Positions 1 to 7,307 of a stretch of 64,000 bases of DNA are shown here, piece by piece. Location: positions 1-64,000 of the forward strand of contig CAJFVO010000007.1 in the NCBI GenBank assembly GCA_904420555.1, read 5' to 3'. Origin of the DNA: Candidatus Heritagella intestinalis. GTDB lineage: Bacteria > Bacillota > Clostridia > Oscillospirales > Acutalibacteraceae. Within the stretch, counting starts at the first letter, position 1; every line of letters starts with the position of its first letter. The notes beneath the pieces are model-generated. The model was not told where the DNA came from. It ran no database searches and was given only the letters and a program-made list of their open reading frames with translations. The position numbers and the translations under genes are program-made.

Positions 1-51
1 GCTAAGGGAGTTGTTGATCACTTTGAAGCTGATTATGGCTTTGCAAACTAA
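1..51 (+). CDS. C-terminal end of an upstream gene (partial)
   Basis: Frame 1 is open from the first base to a TAA at 49-51 and encodes only the last 16 residues of a protein ending in DYGFAN. The end lies 79 bases before the signal peptidase gene on the same strand, so it may be the previous gene of the same surface locus. Too little is visible to assign a function, and it could be chance reading of non-coding sequence. Confidence 0.35.
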   Translation, partial: AKGVVDHFEADYGFAN

Positions 52-130
52 TCAGATATTCTCGTTTTAGTTTCCTATTGTTGGTAAGAACATTGCAAAC
101 ATTAAAATGATGTGAAACGGAGGGCGGCGT

Positions 131-625
131 GTGAAAGCAAAAATCCTGAGTACCGTCGCTGCGGTGTTGATGATTGGCGTCATCCTCGTCGCCCTCCCTC
201 TTACCATTCCCAAACTGTTTGGTATTACCATCTATAATCTCCTTACTCCCAGCATGGAGCCCGCTTTGGCGGTGGGCAGTGCTGTGTATGCGGTGCCCTG
301 TGCGCCCGAAAGCCTTGAACCGGGCGAGATAGCTGTCTATTACCCCGACGAGGCGACCTCTTTGGTGCAGACGCACCGTGTAGTTGAAAATGATTCGCAG
401 TTACAACAACTGATCACCAAAGGTGATGCGAATGCCGAGACGGATGCGGCCCCCGTCCCCTATTCCAGGGTGGTGGGCAAGGTTGTGTTCAGCATCCCCC
501 TGCTGGGCGCCCTTTCCGAGGCATTGCACTCAGGCGGCGGAATCGCGGTTTGCATAGCAATATTTGCCATGGCATTTATTCTATGGACACTTGCAGACAA
601 GATAAAGAAGGAGAGTTTCAAGTGA
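131..625 (+). CDS. sipW: SipW-type signal peptidase I (ER/archaeal type)
   Basis: Membrane-bound serine protease expected to remove signal peptides from a small set of exported proteins, here most likely the TasA-like product of the next gene. The 164-residue protein has an N-terminal membrane segment (about 7-27), the family box TPSMEP with catalytic Ser41, His82 in QTHRVV where bacterial-type enzymes have Lys, the acidic KGDANAETD segment (Asp99 or Asp105), and a C-terminal membrane helix (about 135-155). This Ser-His-Asp layout defines the ER/archaeal/SipW class. The start is GTG with GGAGG upstream. Its TGA overlaps the GTG of the next gene, so the two are translationally coupled. Identification is firm. 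Which substrates it cleaves is inferred from position only. Confidence 0.9.
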   Translation: MKAKILSTVAAVLMIGVILVALPLTIPKLFGITIYNLLTPSMEPALAVGSAVYAVPCAPESLEPGEIAVYYPDEATSLVQTHRVVENDSQLQQLITKGDANAETDAAPVPYSRVVGKVVFSIPLLGALSEALHSGGGIAVCIAIFAMAFILWTLADKIKKESFK

Positions 626-1293
626 ATAAGAGATTTTTGCTTATGGGCGCGGCGGCCGTTTTGGTTATGGCTACGGTGGTAGGCAGTGCGCTGGGCGCCG
701 GGCAGGCGAGCAGCGAAAAACCCGTGGTGGCCGATTTGGAAGCCGCTGCATTTTCAATTGAATGGAGCGATCGTCAGGAAACTAGCGAGACGGTTCCGGT
801 CACAGTGGATACCTCTGGGGTAATGCCCGGGGATACCATTGAACTGAAAGATTCTCAGGGGAACCCTGGAATCTATAATGTTGACAATACCGGTACCGCG
901 GACGCTTATATCCGCGTGACCGTAAAAGCATATTGGGCCGACCTGAATGGCCAGCGTCTGGAGGAACTGGACCCTGCCGCCATTGGCCTGGCCGCCAATA
1001 ACGAAGACTGGATCAGCACGGGCGAGACCTCTACCGATGATGGCGCGGTGTTCTATTGCAAGGAACCTGTAGCCCCGGGCCAGTCTACCCAGGAGCTGCT
1101 GCAAACCCTTTCTTTTAGCACGGATTTGGACAACAGCTATACCGACAAGCAGATTGTGCTGGAAGCAGTGGCCGAAGGCGTGCAGTTTGCAGGCAGCCAG
1201 TATAACGAGCTCAACGCCAATGGCATTGCGTATGAATGGGGCGTAGAGGCCGTGCTCAATGAGGACGGCAGCATCGCTTCCATCCAGCAGTAA
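622..1293 (+). CDS. SipW-dependent exported protein, TasA/camelysin-like
   Basis: Predicted secreted protein of 223 residues with a signal peptide (positive NKR, hydrophobic core, GSALGAGQA cleavage region). The mature part is acidic and beta-rich. It contains GDTIELKDSQGNPGIYNVDN followed by a segment reading TADAYIRV, typical of the TasA/camelysin-like fold, in which a DUF-type beta sandwich polymerises into matrix fibres in Bacillus. It starts at a GTG overlapping the sipW stop, and AAGGAG lies at the right distance inside sipW. An upstream in-frame ATG at 550 is unlikely because it would place 24 non-signal residues before the export signal. Family assignment rests on the SipW pairing and on the ELKNxG-like signature. 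Fibre formation is inference. Confidence 0.75.
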   Translation: MNKRFLLMGAAAVLVMATVVGSALGAGQASSEKPVVADLEAAAFSIEWSDRQETSETVPVTVDTSGVMPGDTIELKDSQGNPGIYNVDNTGTADAYIRVTVKAYWADLNGQRLEELDPAAIGLAANNEDWISTGETSTDDGAVFYCKEPVAPGQSTQELLQTLSFSTDLDNSYTDKQIVLEAVAEGVQFAGSQYNELNANGIAYEWGVEAVLNEDGSIASIQQ

Positions 1294-1314
1294 CGGAAAG
1301 GCAGGTAAGGAACA

Positions 1315-2004
1315 ATGGCAAAACGTATTTTTTCCATGGTGCTGGCCCTGGCCATGACCCTGGTTATGGGGATCACCGCCGGTGCAGTCGAGCCTTCCGA
1401 TACTGTAGAGTATGATGGCACTTCTATCAGCTATGTCAATGGCGGCGTAATGACCGGCTTTGACAATATGCTTCCCGGCGTTCCCTACGAGGGAGCTATT
1501 GAGCTGAAAAACACTGGCAGCAAAGAGGCTAATTTCTACATGGATACCGAGGTTATCAGCACCCTCCTGGGCGTTGATAACGTCAAGGATACCAGCTACC
1601 GGGTGAGCCTCACAGTAGGCGACAACGTCCTGGTGGGCTATGATGCGGAGACGGATACCGTCACCGGTGAAATCGTAGGCGGTGAGGGCACTACGGGCCT
1701 GGAAGAGCTGAATAAGACTCTTCCGGAGTATCCCCTGGTAGCCACTCTGAAGCCCGGCGAGACCGCCGATGTGGTGCTGTCCATCCAGCCCGATGCAGAG
1801 CAGACCGACAACGCTTATATTTCCAGCTTGGGCCGCGTGGAGTTCCGGTTCCGCGTGAGTGATGTGCCCGGCCAGGGAGGCCAGGGCGGTGACGATGTCC
1901 AGACGGGCGACGATTATATCGTGTTCATCTGCGCAGGCGTCATCGTAGTGGGCCTGGTTCTGTTCTTTGTGCTTGGCCGCAGAAAGAAGGAGCAGGAAGC
2001 ATAA
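1315..2004 (+). CDS. Cell-wall-anchored surface protein with VQTGD sorting signal
   Basis: 229-residue exported protein. Residues 1-24 form a signal peptide ending in TAGAVE. The middle has ELKNTGSKEANFYMDTEV, a segment resembling the TasA-like neighbour, so both may share the same beta-sandwich fold. A Gly-rich stretch (PGQGGQGGDD) leads into VQTGD at about 195-199, then a hydrophobic helix and the basic end GRRKKEQEA, which is the layout of a sortase substrate. VQTG resembles NVQTG and SPxTG-type motifs reported for clostridial class B sortases, and a class B sortase is the next gene. It lies 21 bases after the TasA-like gene and is probably co-transcribed. It could act as the wall anchor of a TasA-like fibre, but that is inference. 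Confidence 0.8.
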   Translation: MAKRIFSMVLALAMTLVMGITAGAVEPSDTVEYDGTSISYVNGGVMTGFDNMLPGVPYEGAIELKNTGSKEANFYMDTEVISTLLGVDNVKDTSYRVSLTVGDNVLVGYDAETDTVTGEIVGGEGTTGLEELNKTLPEYPLVATLKPGETADVVLSIQPDAEQTDNAYISSLGRVEFRFRVSDVPGQGGQGGDDVQTGDDYIVFICAGVIVVGLVLFFVLGRRKKEQEA

Positions 2005-2043
2005 GCTGTTTTTCAAAATTTTTAATGTAAATTTCATAATTGC

Positions 2044-2078
2044 AGGCGGGTCGCTGATTGCCAGCGGCCTGTTTGTGT
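2044..2078 (+). terminator. Possible terminator after the anchored protein gene
   Basis: GGTCGCTG and CAGCGGCC form a stem around ATTGC, followed by GTTTGTGTTA. The U-rich tail is weak, so termination may be partial. Confidence 0.45.
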
Positions 2079-2284
2079 TATATGGAACCGGATGGTCTAA
2101 GCATACCATAACAGTAGGGTAAAAGCAATACGGGGAAATATTTACCTGCGCATAGTATGCGCTGCCAATTCTCGTTTGTGGCAAGCGCAAACAGCGGACT
2201 TTACCTACGCGCAACGCACAGTAGAAAACAAGTCTATATTTATTGAGGGGCTGCCTGAGAGTGAAAGTTGGGTCGTACATGGAT

Positions 2285-2560
2285 GCGTTTCTTTACGCGT
2301 GGACAACGGCCACTGGTTTACACTCACCATAAACGCGGATTGGAAACCGGGCACTGCCCGGCGGATTCCAAAGGCAGCGCCTTTGGTCGCCCATCGCAAT
2401 GGGCGAAATACCCCTTTCCGTAGGGCGCATTTTCGGAGGTGAATTGGGAAATATCCCTGTGGGATATTTCCCAAGAGGTCCCCTTTTGCAAGAAAAAAGG
2501 GGCGCCGTGTGCCGGTGGCACACAACCAAGGCGCCGACCGGAGCGGCAGCGGAGAATCCT
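2285..2560 (-). repeat. Hairpin-array repeat, copy A (inverted orientation)
   Basis: Read on the minus strand, this copy has a core hairpin (plus coordinates 2501-2541) with outer arms GGCGCC/GGCGCC and inner arms TGTGCC/GGCACA around ACC. It is followed by a 13-bp perfect palindrome (2445-2473), then TCGCCCAT/ATGGGCGA (2387-2406), CCAAAGGC/GCCTTTGG (2368-2386) and CCGGGC/GCCCGG (2347-2361). The core is almost identical to copy C at 33541-33770. The outlying hairpins have the same order but different sequence. No transposase or terminal repeat is seen. Confidence 0.8.
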
Positions 2561-2682
2561 TAACCTCTGTTCCTAATGCAGTTTCTCTTCGTTTCCCCGG
2601 TAGGGGAAATCGAAACCGCTGAGGATGGAAAAGGAAAAATAGGATAGAGAAAAGGCTGGAAAAGAAAAAGGAGGCGATGGCC

Positions 2683-3459
2683 ATGGCCAAAAAAGAGAAA
2701 GCAAAACGCAGTTTGCCGGTGCGTATCATCCGGGGCGTAATCCTGGCAGTGGTGCTGGTGGCGGCAGTGTTTATGGTGCTGCGCCTGTTGGAGTATAAGC
2801 AGGGCTCGGACACCTACGCCAATCTCAGCGCGGAAATGACCACCGCTGTGCCCTCTCCGGCGGCGTCCCAGGAGGAAGGGGAGTCGGAGCCGCCGCTTTT
2901 GGAAATTGATTTTGAGAGCCTCCAGGCCCAAAATCCGGAGGTGGTAGCCTGGCTGGAATTTCCGGCCCTTGGGTTGAGCTACCCCATTATGCACACGGAT
3001 AACAACGACTATTACCTCCACCACCTGTGGAACGGCCAGTATAATGCATCCGGCAGTCTTTTTCTCGCCGCAGAAAATGAGAGCATTGACGACCTGTATA
3101 CCGTAGTCTACGGGCACAATATGGCGGACGGAAGTATGTTTGGCCTGCTGAACCGCTATATGGAGGAAAGCTTCTGTCAGGAGAACGGCGCTTATTTTCG
3201 TATCTACACGCCGGAAGCTGTGTGGCGATATGACGTTTTTACGGCCGCCCAGGTGCCAAAGGATGATGTAGTATATACGTTTGGTTATACGCAAGGGACA
3301 ATATACGATGAGTTTTTACAAACCTTGGCAAGCTATACGCTGTACGATACGGGTACAGAGGTTCAGCCTGGTGATACCGTGATGACCCTGAGCACGTGTA
3401 CGGCCCGGGATAGTGTGCGGCGGATTTTATGTGCTCGCCGGGCCGAAAAATTGCGCTAA
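2683..3459 (+). CDS. srtB: Class B sortase
   Basis: Membrane-anchored cysteine transpeptidase that joins surface proteins to the cell wall. It has 258 residues, a basic N-terminus, one membrane helix (about 15-35), then the sortase barrel with WLEFPALGLSYPIM, HTDNNDYYLHH, the His motif YGHNMADGSMFG and the Cys motif TLSTCT, followed by the arginine region RRILCARR. The YGHNM and early helix arrangement match class B rather than A or C. ATG at 2683 is preferred over ATG at 2677 because GGAGG ends only two bases before the latter. The likely substrate is the VQTGD protein upstream. The NPATGD phosphatase at 38463 could be another. The C-terminus after TCT is short but keeps the expected Arg. 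Confidence 0.88.
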   Translation: MAKKEKAKRSLPVRIIRGVILAVVLVAAVFMVLRLLEYKQGSDTYANLSAEMTTAVPSPAASQEEGESEPPLLEIDFESLQAQNPEVVAWLEFPALGLSYPIMHTDNNDYYLHHLWNGQYNASGSLFLAAENESIDDLYTVVYGHNMADGSMFGLLNRYMEESFCQENGAYFRIYTPEAVWRYDVFTAAQVPKDDVVYTFGYTQGTIYDEFLQTLASYTLYDTGTEVQPGDTVMTLSTCTARDSVRRILCARRAEKLR

Positions 3460-3515
3460 TACTGTCCGAAATAGAAATTTAACAATTTTAGTCGCTTCCC
3501 CTTGACTGTAGTATA

Positions 3516-3544
3516 TTGACAATTCATATGATTCATAATATGAT
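3516..3544 (+). promoter_or_regulatory. Promoter of the SARP-type regulator
   Basis: TTGACA (3516-3521) and TATGAT (3539-3544) are 17 bases apart in an AT-rich stretch, a near-consensus housekeeping promoter about 110 bases before the regulator gene. The gene therefore has its own transcript, separate from the sortase. Confidence 0.8.
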
Positions 3545-3656
3545 AGAGTTACCTTTTTAAAATAAAGGATGACCATAAAATTTTTCTATAAAAAATAATT
3601 CTTTTTGACAAAAAAGCAGTGCTTTCATATTTTGAGAAGCAAGGGGAGTAAATACA

Positions 3657-4955
3657 ATGGAAAGTGTTCAGCAGAACGCTGTTCTGAATCCTGATGACGG
3701 GATTGTGCAGGTGCGGATGTTGGGTGGTTTTTCCATTCGTTGGAAGGGTGAGCTGGTCCATTTAGAGCGAACGAACCGCACCAAGGTGATGCAGATCCTT
3801 CAAATTCTGCTGTATATGGGAGAAAACGGCGCTACCTCAGAGATGCTGATGGAAGAGCTGTTTGGAGAAGAGTCCATAGCCGATCCGGCCAACAATTTAA
3901 AGGTGACCATCAGTCATCTGCGCAAAACTTTGAAGAATAGTATTCTTGGAGAAAGCTTTCAGGTACAATACTGTAGCGGCGGGTATTATCTGAAGGTTGG
4001 GGTTCCCATGTGGATGGACATCCGGGAGTTTGCCGCCTGTACGGAGCCAGGGATTTCTTCTCCCGATACGCTTTTGCGGGCGGAATCCCTTTACGAGGGC
4101 GAATTCCTGCCGCATTTAAATGACCTTCCGTGGGTGGGGACCGTTGCGTCTTTTTTCCGGGAACGTTATTTTGACTGTCTGCATCGGCTGTATCAGATGT
4201 TATCAGCCCAAAACGAGTGGAGACAACTTTTACTGATTGCCGGCCGCGCCGCAGCGCGGTATCCACAGGAAGATTGGTACTGTATCTGTATGAAGTGTCT
4301 CATAGAGCTGAAGCAGCTTCCGGCTGCCCGTGATTTGTACCGGCAGGCCCTGCGCATTCTTTCGGATGAACTCAATACGGATTCCAGCGGTCGTTTGGAG
4401 GAGCTTCTTCATCAACTGGAGGAGCTGGAAAAACAGGACAGGCCCTATATAGAGGGGGTTTTTGATTCCCTCCAGGAACCGGTAGTGGATGAAAGCCCTT
4501 ATTATTGCAGTTATGCCAGCTTTACGGATTTATACCGTATTAGCTGTCGGGTCATGCCCTATCGCACGAAGCTGAGCCACTTGGTTGTTTATCGTTTTTC
4601 CGAAAGCGGCGAAGGTCAGCCTCTTTCTAAAGATTCCGTGGAAATCGAACAAGCAGCGGAATTGTTGCGGCGGGGCCTTCAGCTGAATCTTCGCCGGAGC
4701 GATACCTATACCCGCTATGGAACCAGCATCTATCTGGTGTTGCTCATTGATTCCAGCTGGCAGGATTGTGTAGAAATTGACCGGAGTATCCGGCGGTTTT
4801 ACGACTTGCATCAGAACCAAGAAATCGTTTTGCATTCCACGATTTCTCGAGTTGGAGAGAACTTCCCCGTAGGGTCCTTGGAACGGCCCGCTTTGGAGAG
4901 CTTTTTTTCGCAGCAAGGGAAGAATCAAAATAAAAATCCTTCTGAATCTAATTAA
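3657..4955 (+). CDS. SARP/BTAD transcriptional regulator with degenerate GGDEF-like tail
   Basis: Predicted DNA-binding activator of 432 residues. About 16-105 form an OmpR-like winged helix (VRMLGGFSIRWKGE at the start, NNLKVTISHLRKTL as recognition region, then GGYYL). About 110-250 match the bacterial transcriptional activator domain of helical repeats (SLYEGEFLP, LPAARDLYRQ). The tail, about 285-410, resembles a GGDEF domain: a helix of LRRGLQLNLRRSD followed by TYTRYGTSIYLVLL, where GTSIY replaces the catalytic GGDEF loop, so cyclase activity is not expected. The strong promoter, long leader and terminator make it monocistronic. It probably controls the adjacent surface genes, but no direct evidence is visible. 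Confidence 0.85.
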   Translation: MESVQQNAVLNPDDGIVQVRMLGGFSIRWKGELVHLERTNRTKVMQILQILLYMGENGATSEMLMEELFGEESIADPANNLKVTISHLRKTLKNSILGESFQVQYCSGGYYLKVGVPMWMDIREFAACTEPGISSPDTLLRAESLYEGEFLPHLNDLPWVGTVASFFRERYFDCLHRLYQMLSAQNEWRQLLLIAGRAAARYPQEDWYCICMKCLIELKQLPAARDLYRQALRILSDELNTDSSGRLEELLHQLEELEKQDRPYIEGVFDSLQEPVVDESPYYCSYASFTDLYRISCRVMPYRTKLSHLVVYRFSESGEGQPLSKDSVEIEQAAELLRRGLQLNLRRSDTYTRYGTSIYLVLLIDSSWQDCVEIDRSIRRFYDLHQNQEIVLHSTISRVGENFPVGSLERPALESFFSQQGKNQNKNPSESN

Positions 4956-4958
4956 ATA

Positions 4959-4993
4959 CTCCCGGCAGAATTTTTGCCGGGAGCTGCTTTTTT
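4959..4993 (+). terminator. Rho-independent terminator of the SARP regulator
   Basis: CTCCCGGCA and TGCCGGGAG form a stem followed by CTGCTTTTTT, three bases after the stop codon region of the regulator. Confidence 0.9.
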
Positions 4994-4998
4994 ATAAA

Positions 4999-5042
4999 AT
5001 GCCAGTAAAATCCAAGTAGGAGTTTACTGGCACTTTTTATTT
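4999..5042. terminator. Second, probably bidirectional terminator
   Basis: GCCAGTAAA (5001-5009) and TTTACTGGC (5023-5031) pair. T-rich tracts flank both sides, so it can serve both the regulator and the convergent membrane-protein gene. The TAA of the minus-strand gene lies inside the right arm. Confidence 0.75.
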
Positions 5043-5995
5043 TTGCGGCAAAATAGAGGTGGTTCTGTCAAGGCCAAAGGGAGTTTGCAGGCCGCCGTTA
5101 AAAAGAAAGCTGCTGTTATGGTAGTGCAGAGGGGGTAAAAGATTGCGCCCTGAGAAGGAATAAGAAAGGGGAGAAGACCTAAAGCGCCTACCGGTGGGAT
5201 CAGCAAGCCGCTTCCGTATAAAAGAGCCAGCATTGCCAGGATTACCACGCCTCCGGCCAGTGTCAAGCTCCACCCCAGAAAATCCAGAAGGAACAGCCGG
5301 CCCGCTGTCCCTAATACGGAGACTGCGAGCACCATAAGAATCACTCGGAATGGCGTCTGTCGGAGACGGCTGTCCCGGGAAGACGCTTCCAAGAGCAATA
5401 CCAGAAGAGGCGGTGCGATGAGAAAAGGGAGCTTCGTGTATTGCGCAGCAATGGCAGGGAGCAGAAAAACTACCAACAGAAAAGGGAGCCTTTGCAGGAA
5501 GGCGTTCCAATGATAGGGGACAGGGGTATATTCTTTGGCCATACGCAGGCCAACACGCTCCAGTCCCCATTGAATGACCGCCGTCAGCGTAACCATGATG
5601 AAAACGGAGACGGGGTAGATAAAGCTCTTCGTATGGAGAAGCACCGGCAGCACGCAGGCGGATAGCAAGGGGAAAAAAGTGGTTTTAGAGAAAAAGAGCA
5701 GCCCCAGAGCGAAAAGGAAAGCAATAGAAGACTGGAGCAAAAAGACTTCCGGAAGGTATCGGGAAAACAGAAGCCCTGCCAAAGCCGACAAGGACAGCAG
5801 GATCACCATTCGTGGGCGGTTGACCTGCCAGGGCTGGGACTTGGCAATCCATGCGCCGATAACCAAGGCTGCCATCTCGGGGAAGATGATTTCCGGTTCC
5901 TCCAAACTATCAGCGGCAGCGAACATCAGGAGTAAAAAAAGGGCAGCGCTAGCGAAAGGCAGCCACGCTCCCAATTTCTTTTTTATTTGAACCAT
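5024..5995 (-). CDS. Multi-pass membrane protein of unknown function
   Basis: 323-residue integral membrane protein with about nine hydrophobic segments. It starts with a short basic end (VQIKKKLGAWLPF) and contains SKTTFFPLLSACVLPVLLHT, a loop with SSRDSRLRQTPF, and an end reading CRKNKKCQ. The start at 5995 is chosen because AGGAG lies six bases upstream, whereas the longer frame from 6022 has no ribosome site. The alternating aromatic and Pro-rich helices recall HPP-family membrane proteins, but no diagnostic motif was found and the substrate is unknown. It stands alone, convergent with the SARP gene and divergent from the ABC transporter. Confidence 0.7.
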   Translation of the reverse strand: MVQIKKKLGAWLPFASAALFLLLMFAAADSLEEPEIIFPEMAALVIGAWIAKSQPWQVNRPRMVILLSLSALAGLLFSRYLPEVFLLQSSIAFLFALGLLFFSKTTFFPLLSACVLPVLLHTKSFIYPVSVFIMVTLTAVIQWGLERVGLRMAKEYTPVPYHWNAFLQRLPFLLVVFLLPAIAAQYTKLPFLIAPPLLVLLLEASSRDSRLRQTPFRVILMVLAVSVLGTAGRLFLLDFLGWSLTLAGGVVILAMLALLYGSGLLIPPVGALGLLPFLIPSQGAIFYPLCTTITAAFFLTAACKLPLALTEPPLFCRKNKKCQ

Positions 5996-6022
5996 GGAAT
6001 TCTCTCCTTGCTGTAAATCCAT

Positions 6023-6605
6023 CTGTTCTTATCATAACAGAATCGAGGATTATAAACAAGATTAGCGATTAAATCCACAAAGCAAACGACCTTGCTTGGC
6101 GGAGCAAGGTCGTTTGCTGAAAAAGGAGATATAAAAAATTCGGTCTTTATACTCTCTCTGAAAAATCGTTACTTTATTCTGAGTTACTTACAAAAAGGGT
6201 GATTCAACCAATCTTCTGAATGAGGTAGTTCTAAAAGCAATTGCAAAGGAATCGATGCATGCTTTCTCAGTCACCGTTCTTATACCTCATAGGGTTCATA
6301 TTGTATGCCACAAAAATTCCCCCTTCTGTCATTGCGTCTCGTTTCTGCGATTCGGCCGATTCGCTTTTTCTTCGTCTTCATTATAACATGGGTATTCAGA
6401 AAAAGCAATAGTTTTTTTAAATTTTTTTCTGAAAAAGATGATATCTTACAACTCAGTACGCTGTCGCACAACTATTGTTTCCCTGTACAGACGCAAACGA
6501 ATTTTTATAAGAAACTCGGAAAATACCATAGATTTATTCACAAAGACGCGGTATACTGAAAATTAAAACATGGTATTGGATTTTGATAGGGCGGAGGACA
6601 CGGAT
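6023..6605. other. 583-base gene-free interval between divergent genes
   Basis: AT-rich region upstream of both the minus-strand membrane protein and the plus-strand ABC transporter. It holds a perfect 14-bp inverted repeat at 6083-6118 and a TATACT hexamer at 6551-6556 that is a likely -10 for the ABC operon. No supported coding frame is present. Confidence 0.6.
6083..6118. repeat. Inverted repeat
   Basis: GCAAACGACCTTGCT and AGCAAGGTCGTTTGC pair perfectly around TGGCGG. The element sits upstream of both flanking genes. No run of T follows on either strand, so it is not a typical terminator and could be an operator or a leader hairpin. Confidence 0.7.
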
Positions 6606-7307
6606 ATGGCGTTTGTGGAGTTTCATGGCGTGACCAAATATTACGAGATGGGCGGACAAAAGATCGCAGCCGCTGACGGAGTGGATTTTTCGGTAGAACA
6701 AGGGGAGTTTGCTGTCATTGTGGGCCCCAGCGGCGCGGGCAAAACCACCGTGCTCAATATTTTGGGAGGCATCGACACCTGCTCTGGGGGAAAGATTTTA
6801 CTGGATGGCAGGGAAGTCAGTGCCTACACGCCGAAACAGCTCACAGAATACCGGCGGTATGACGTGGGGTTTGTTTTCCAGTTTTATAATCTGGTACAGA
6901 ACTTGACGGCACTGGAAAACGTGGAGCTGGCTTCGGAGATTTGCCGGGACCCCATGGACGCGAAGGAGGCCCTGCGATTGGTAGGCCTTCAGGATCGGAT
7001 GCAGAACTTTCCTTCTCAGCTTTCCGGCGGCGAACAGCAGCGGGTAGCCATTGCCCGGGCGCTGGCGAAGAATCCCAAACTCCTTTTGTGCGACGAGCCC
7101 ACCGGCGCGCTGGATTATGTCACCGGAAAAAATATCCTCAAGCTGCTCCAGGACACCTGCCGGGAGACGGGGAAGACCGTCATCGTCATTACCCATAATC
7201 AGGCCTTTACCGCTATGGCGGATCGGGTTATCCGCATTAAAAGCGGGCGGGTAACCGAAATGGTTCGGAATGAAAATCCCCTCCCGGCAGAAAGGATTGA
7301 GTGGTAA
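6606..7307 (+). CDS. ABC transporter ATP-binding protein (MacB/LolD type)
   Basis: ATPase of 233 residues that powers the permease encoded next. Visible motifs are Walker [11 protein letters not shown], the Q-loop in VFQFYNL, signature [15 protein letters not shown], Walker [13 protein letters not shown] and the switch His in [10 protein letters not shown]. These place it in the MacB/LolD/BceA group of ATPases that pair with FtsX-like permeases. The start at 6606 has GGAGG eight bases upstream; the ATG at 6570 lacks a ribosome site. The stop TAA overlaps the start of the permease (TAATG), so the two are translationally coupled. Confidence 0.93.
   Translation: MAFVEFHGVTKYYEMGGQKIAAADGVDFSVEQGEFAVIVGPSGAGKTTVLNILGGIDTCSGGKILLDGREVSAYTPKQLTEYRRYDVGFVFQFYNLVQNLTALENVELASEICRDPMDAKEALRLVGLQDRMQNFPSQLSGGEQQRVAIARALAKNPKLLLCDEPTGALDYVTGKNILKLLQDTCRETGKTVIVITHNQAFTAMADRVIRIKSGRVTEMVRNENPLPAERIEW

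Larger units (their letters stand above)
2005..2676. other. 672-base gene-free interval
   Basis: This stretch lies between two genes of the same surface locus. It holds a weak terminator-like hairpin (about 2044-2078), an AT-rich part near 2210-2250, and the hairpin-array repeat described at 2285-2560. Short open frames here follow the repeat and show no domain, so no gene is supported. Confidence 0.7.

Noticed and set aside
754-2280. 508-codon minus-strand frame opposite the TasA-like and anchored protein genes
   Set aside because: The plus-strand genes have signal peptides, sorting signals and ribosome sites. The opposite frame has low-complexity His/Gly composition and no motif.
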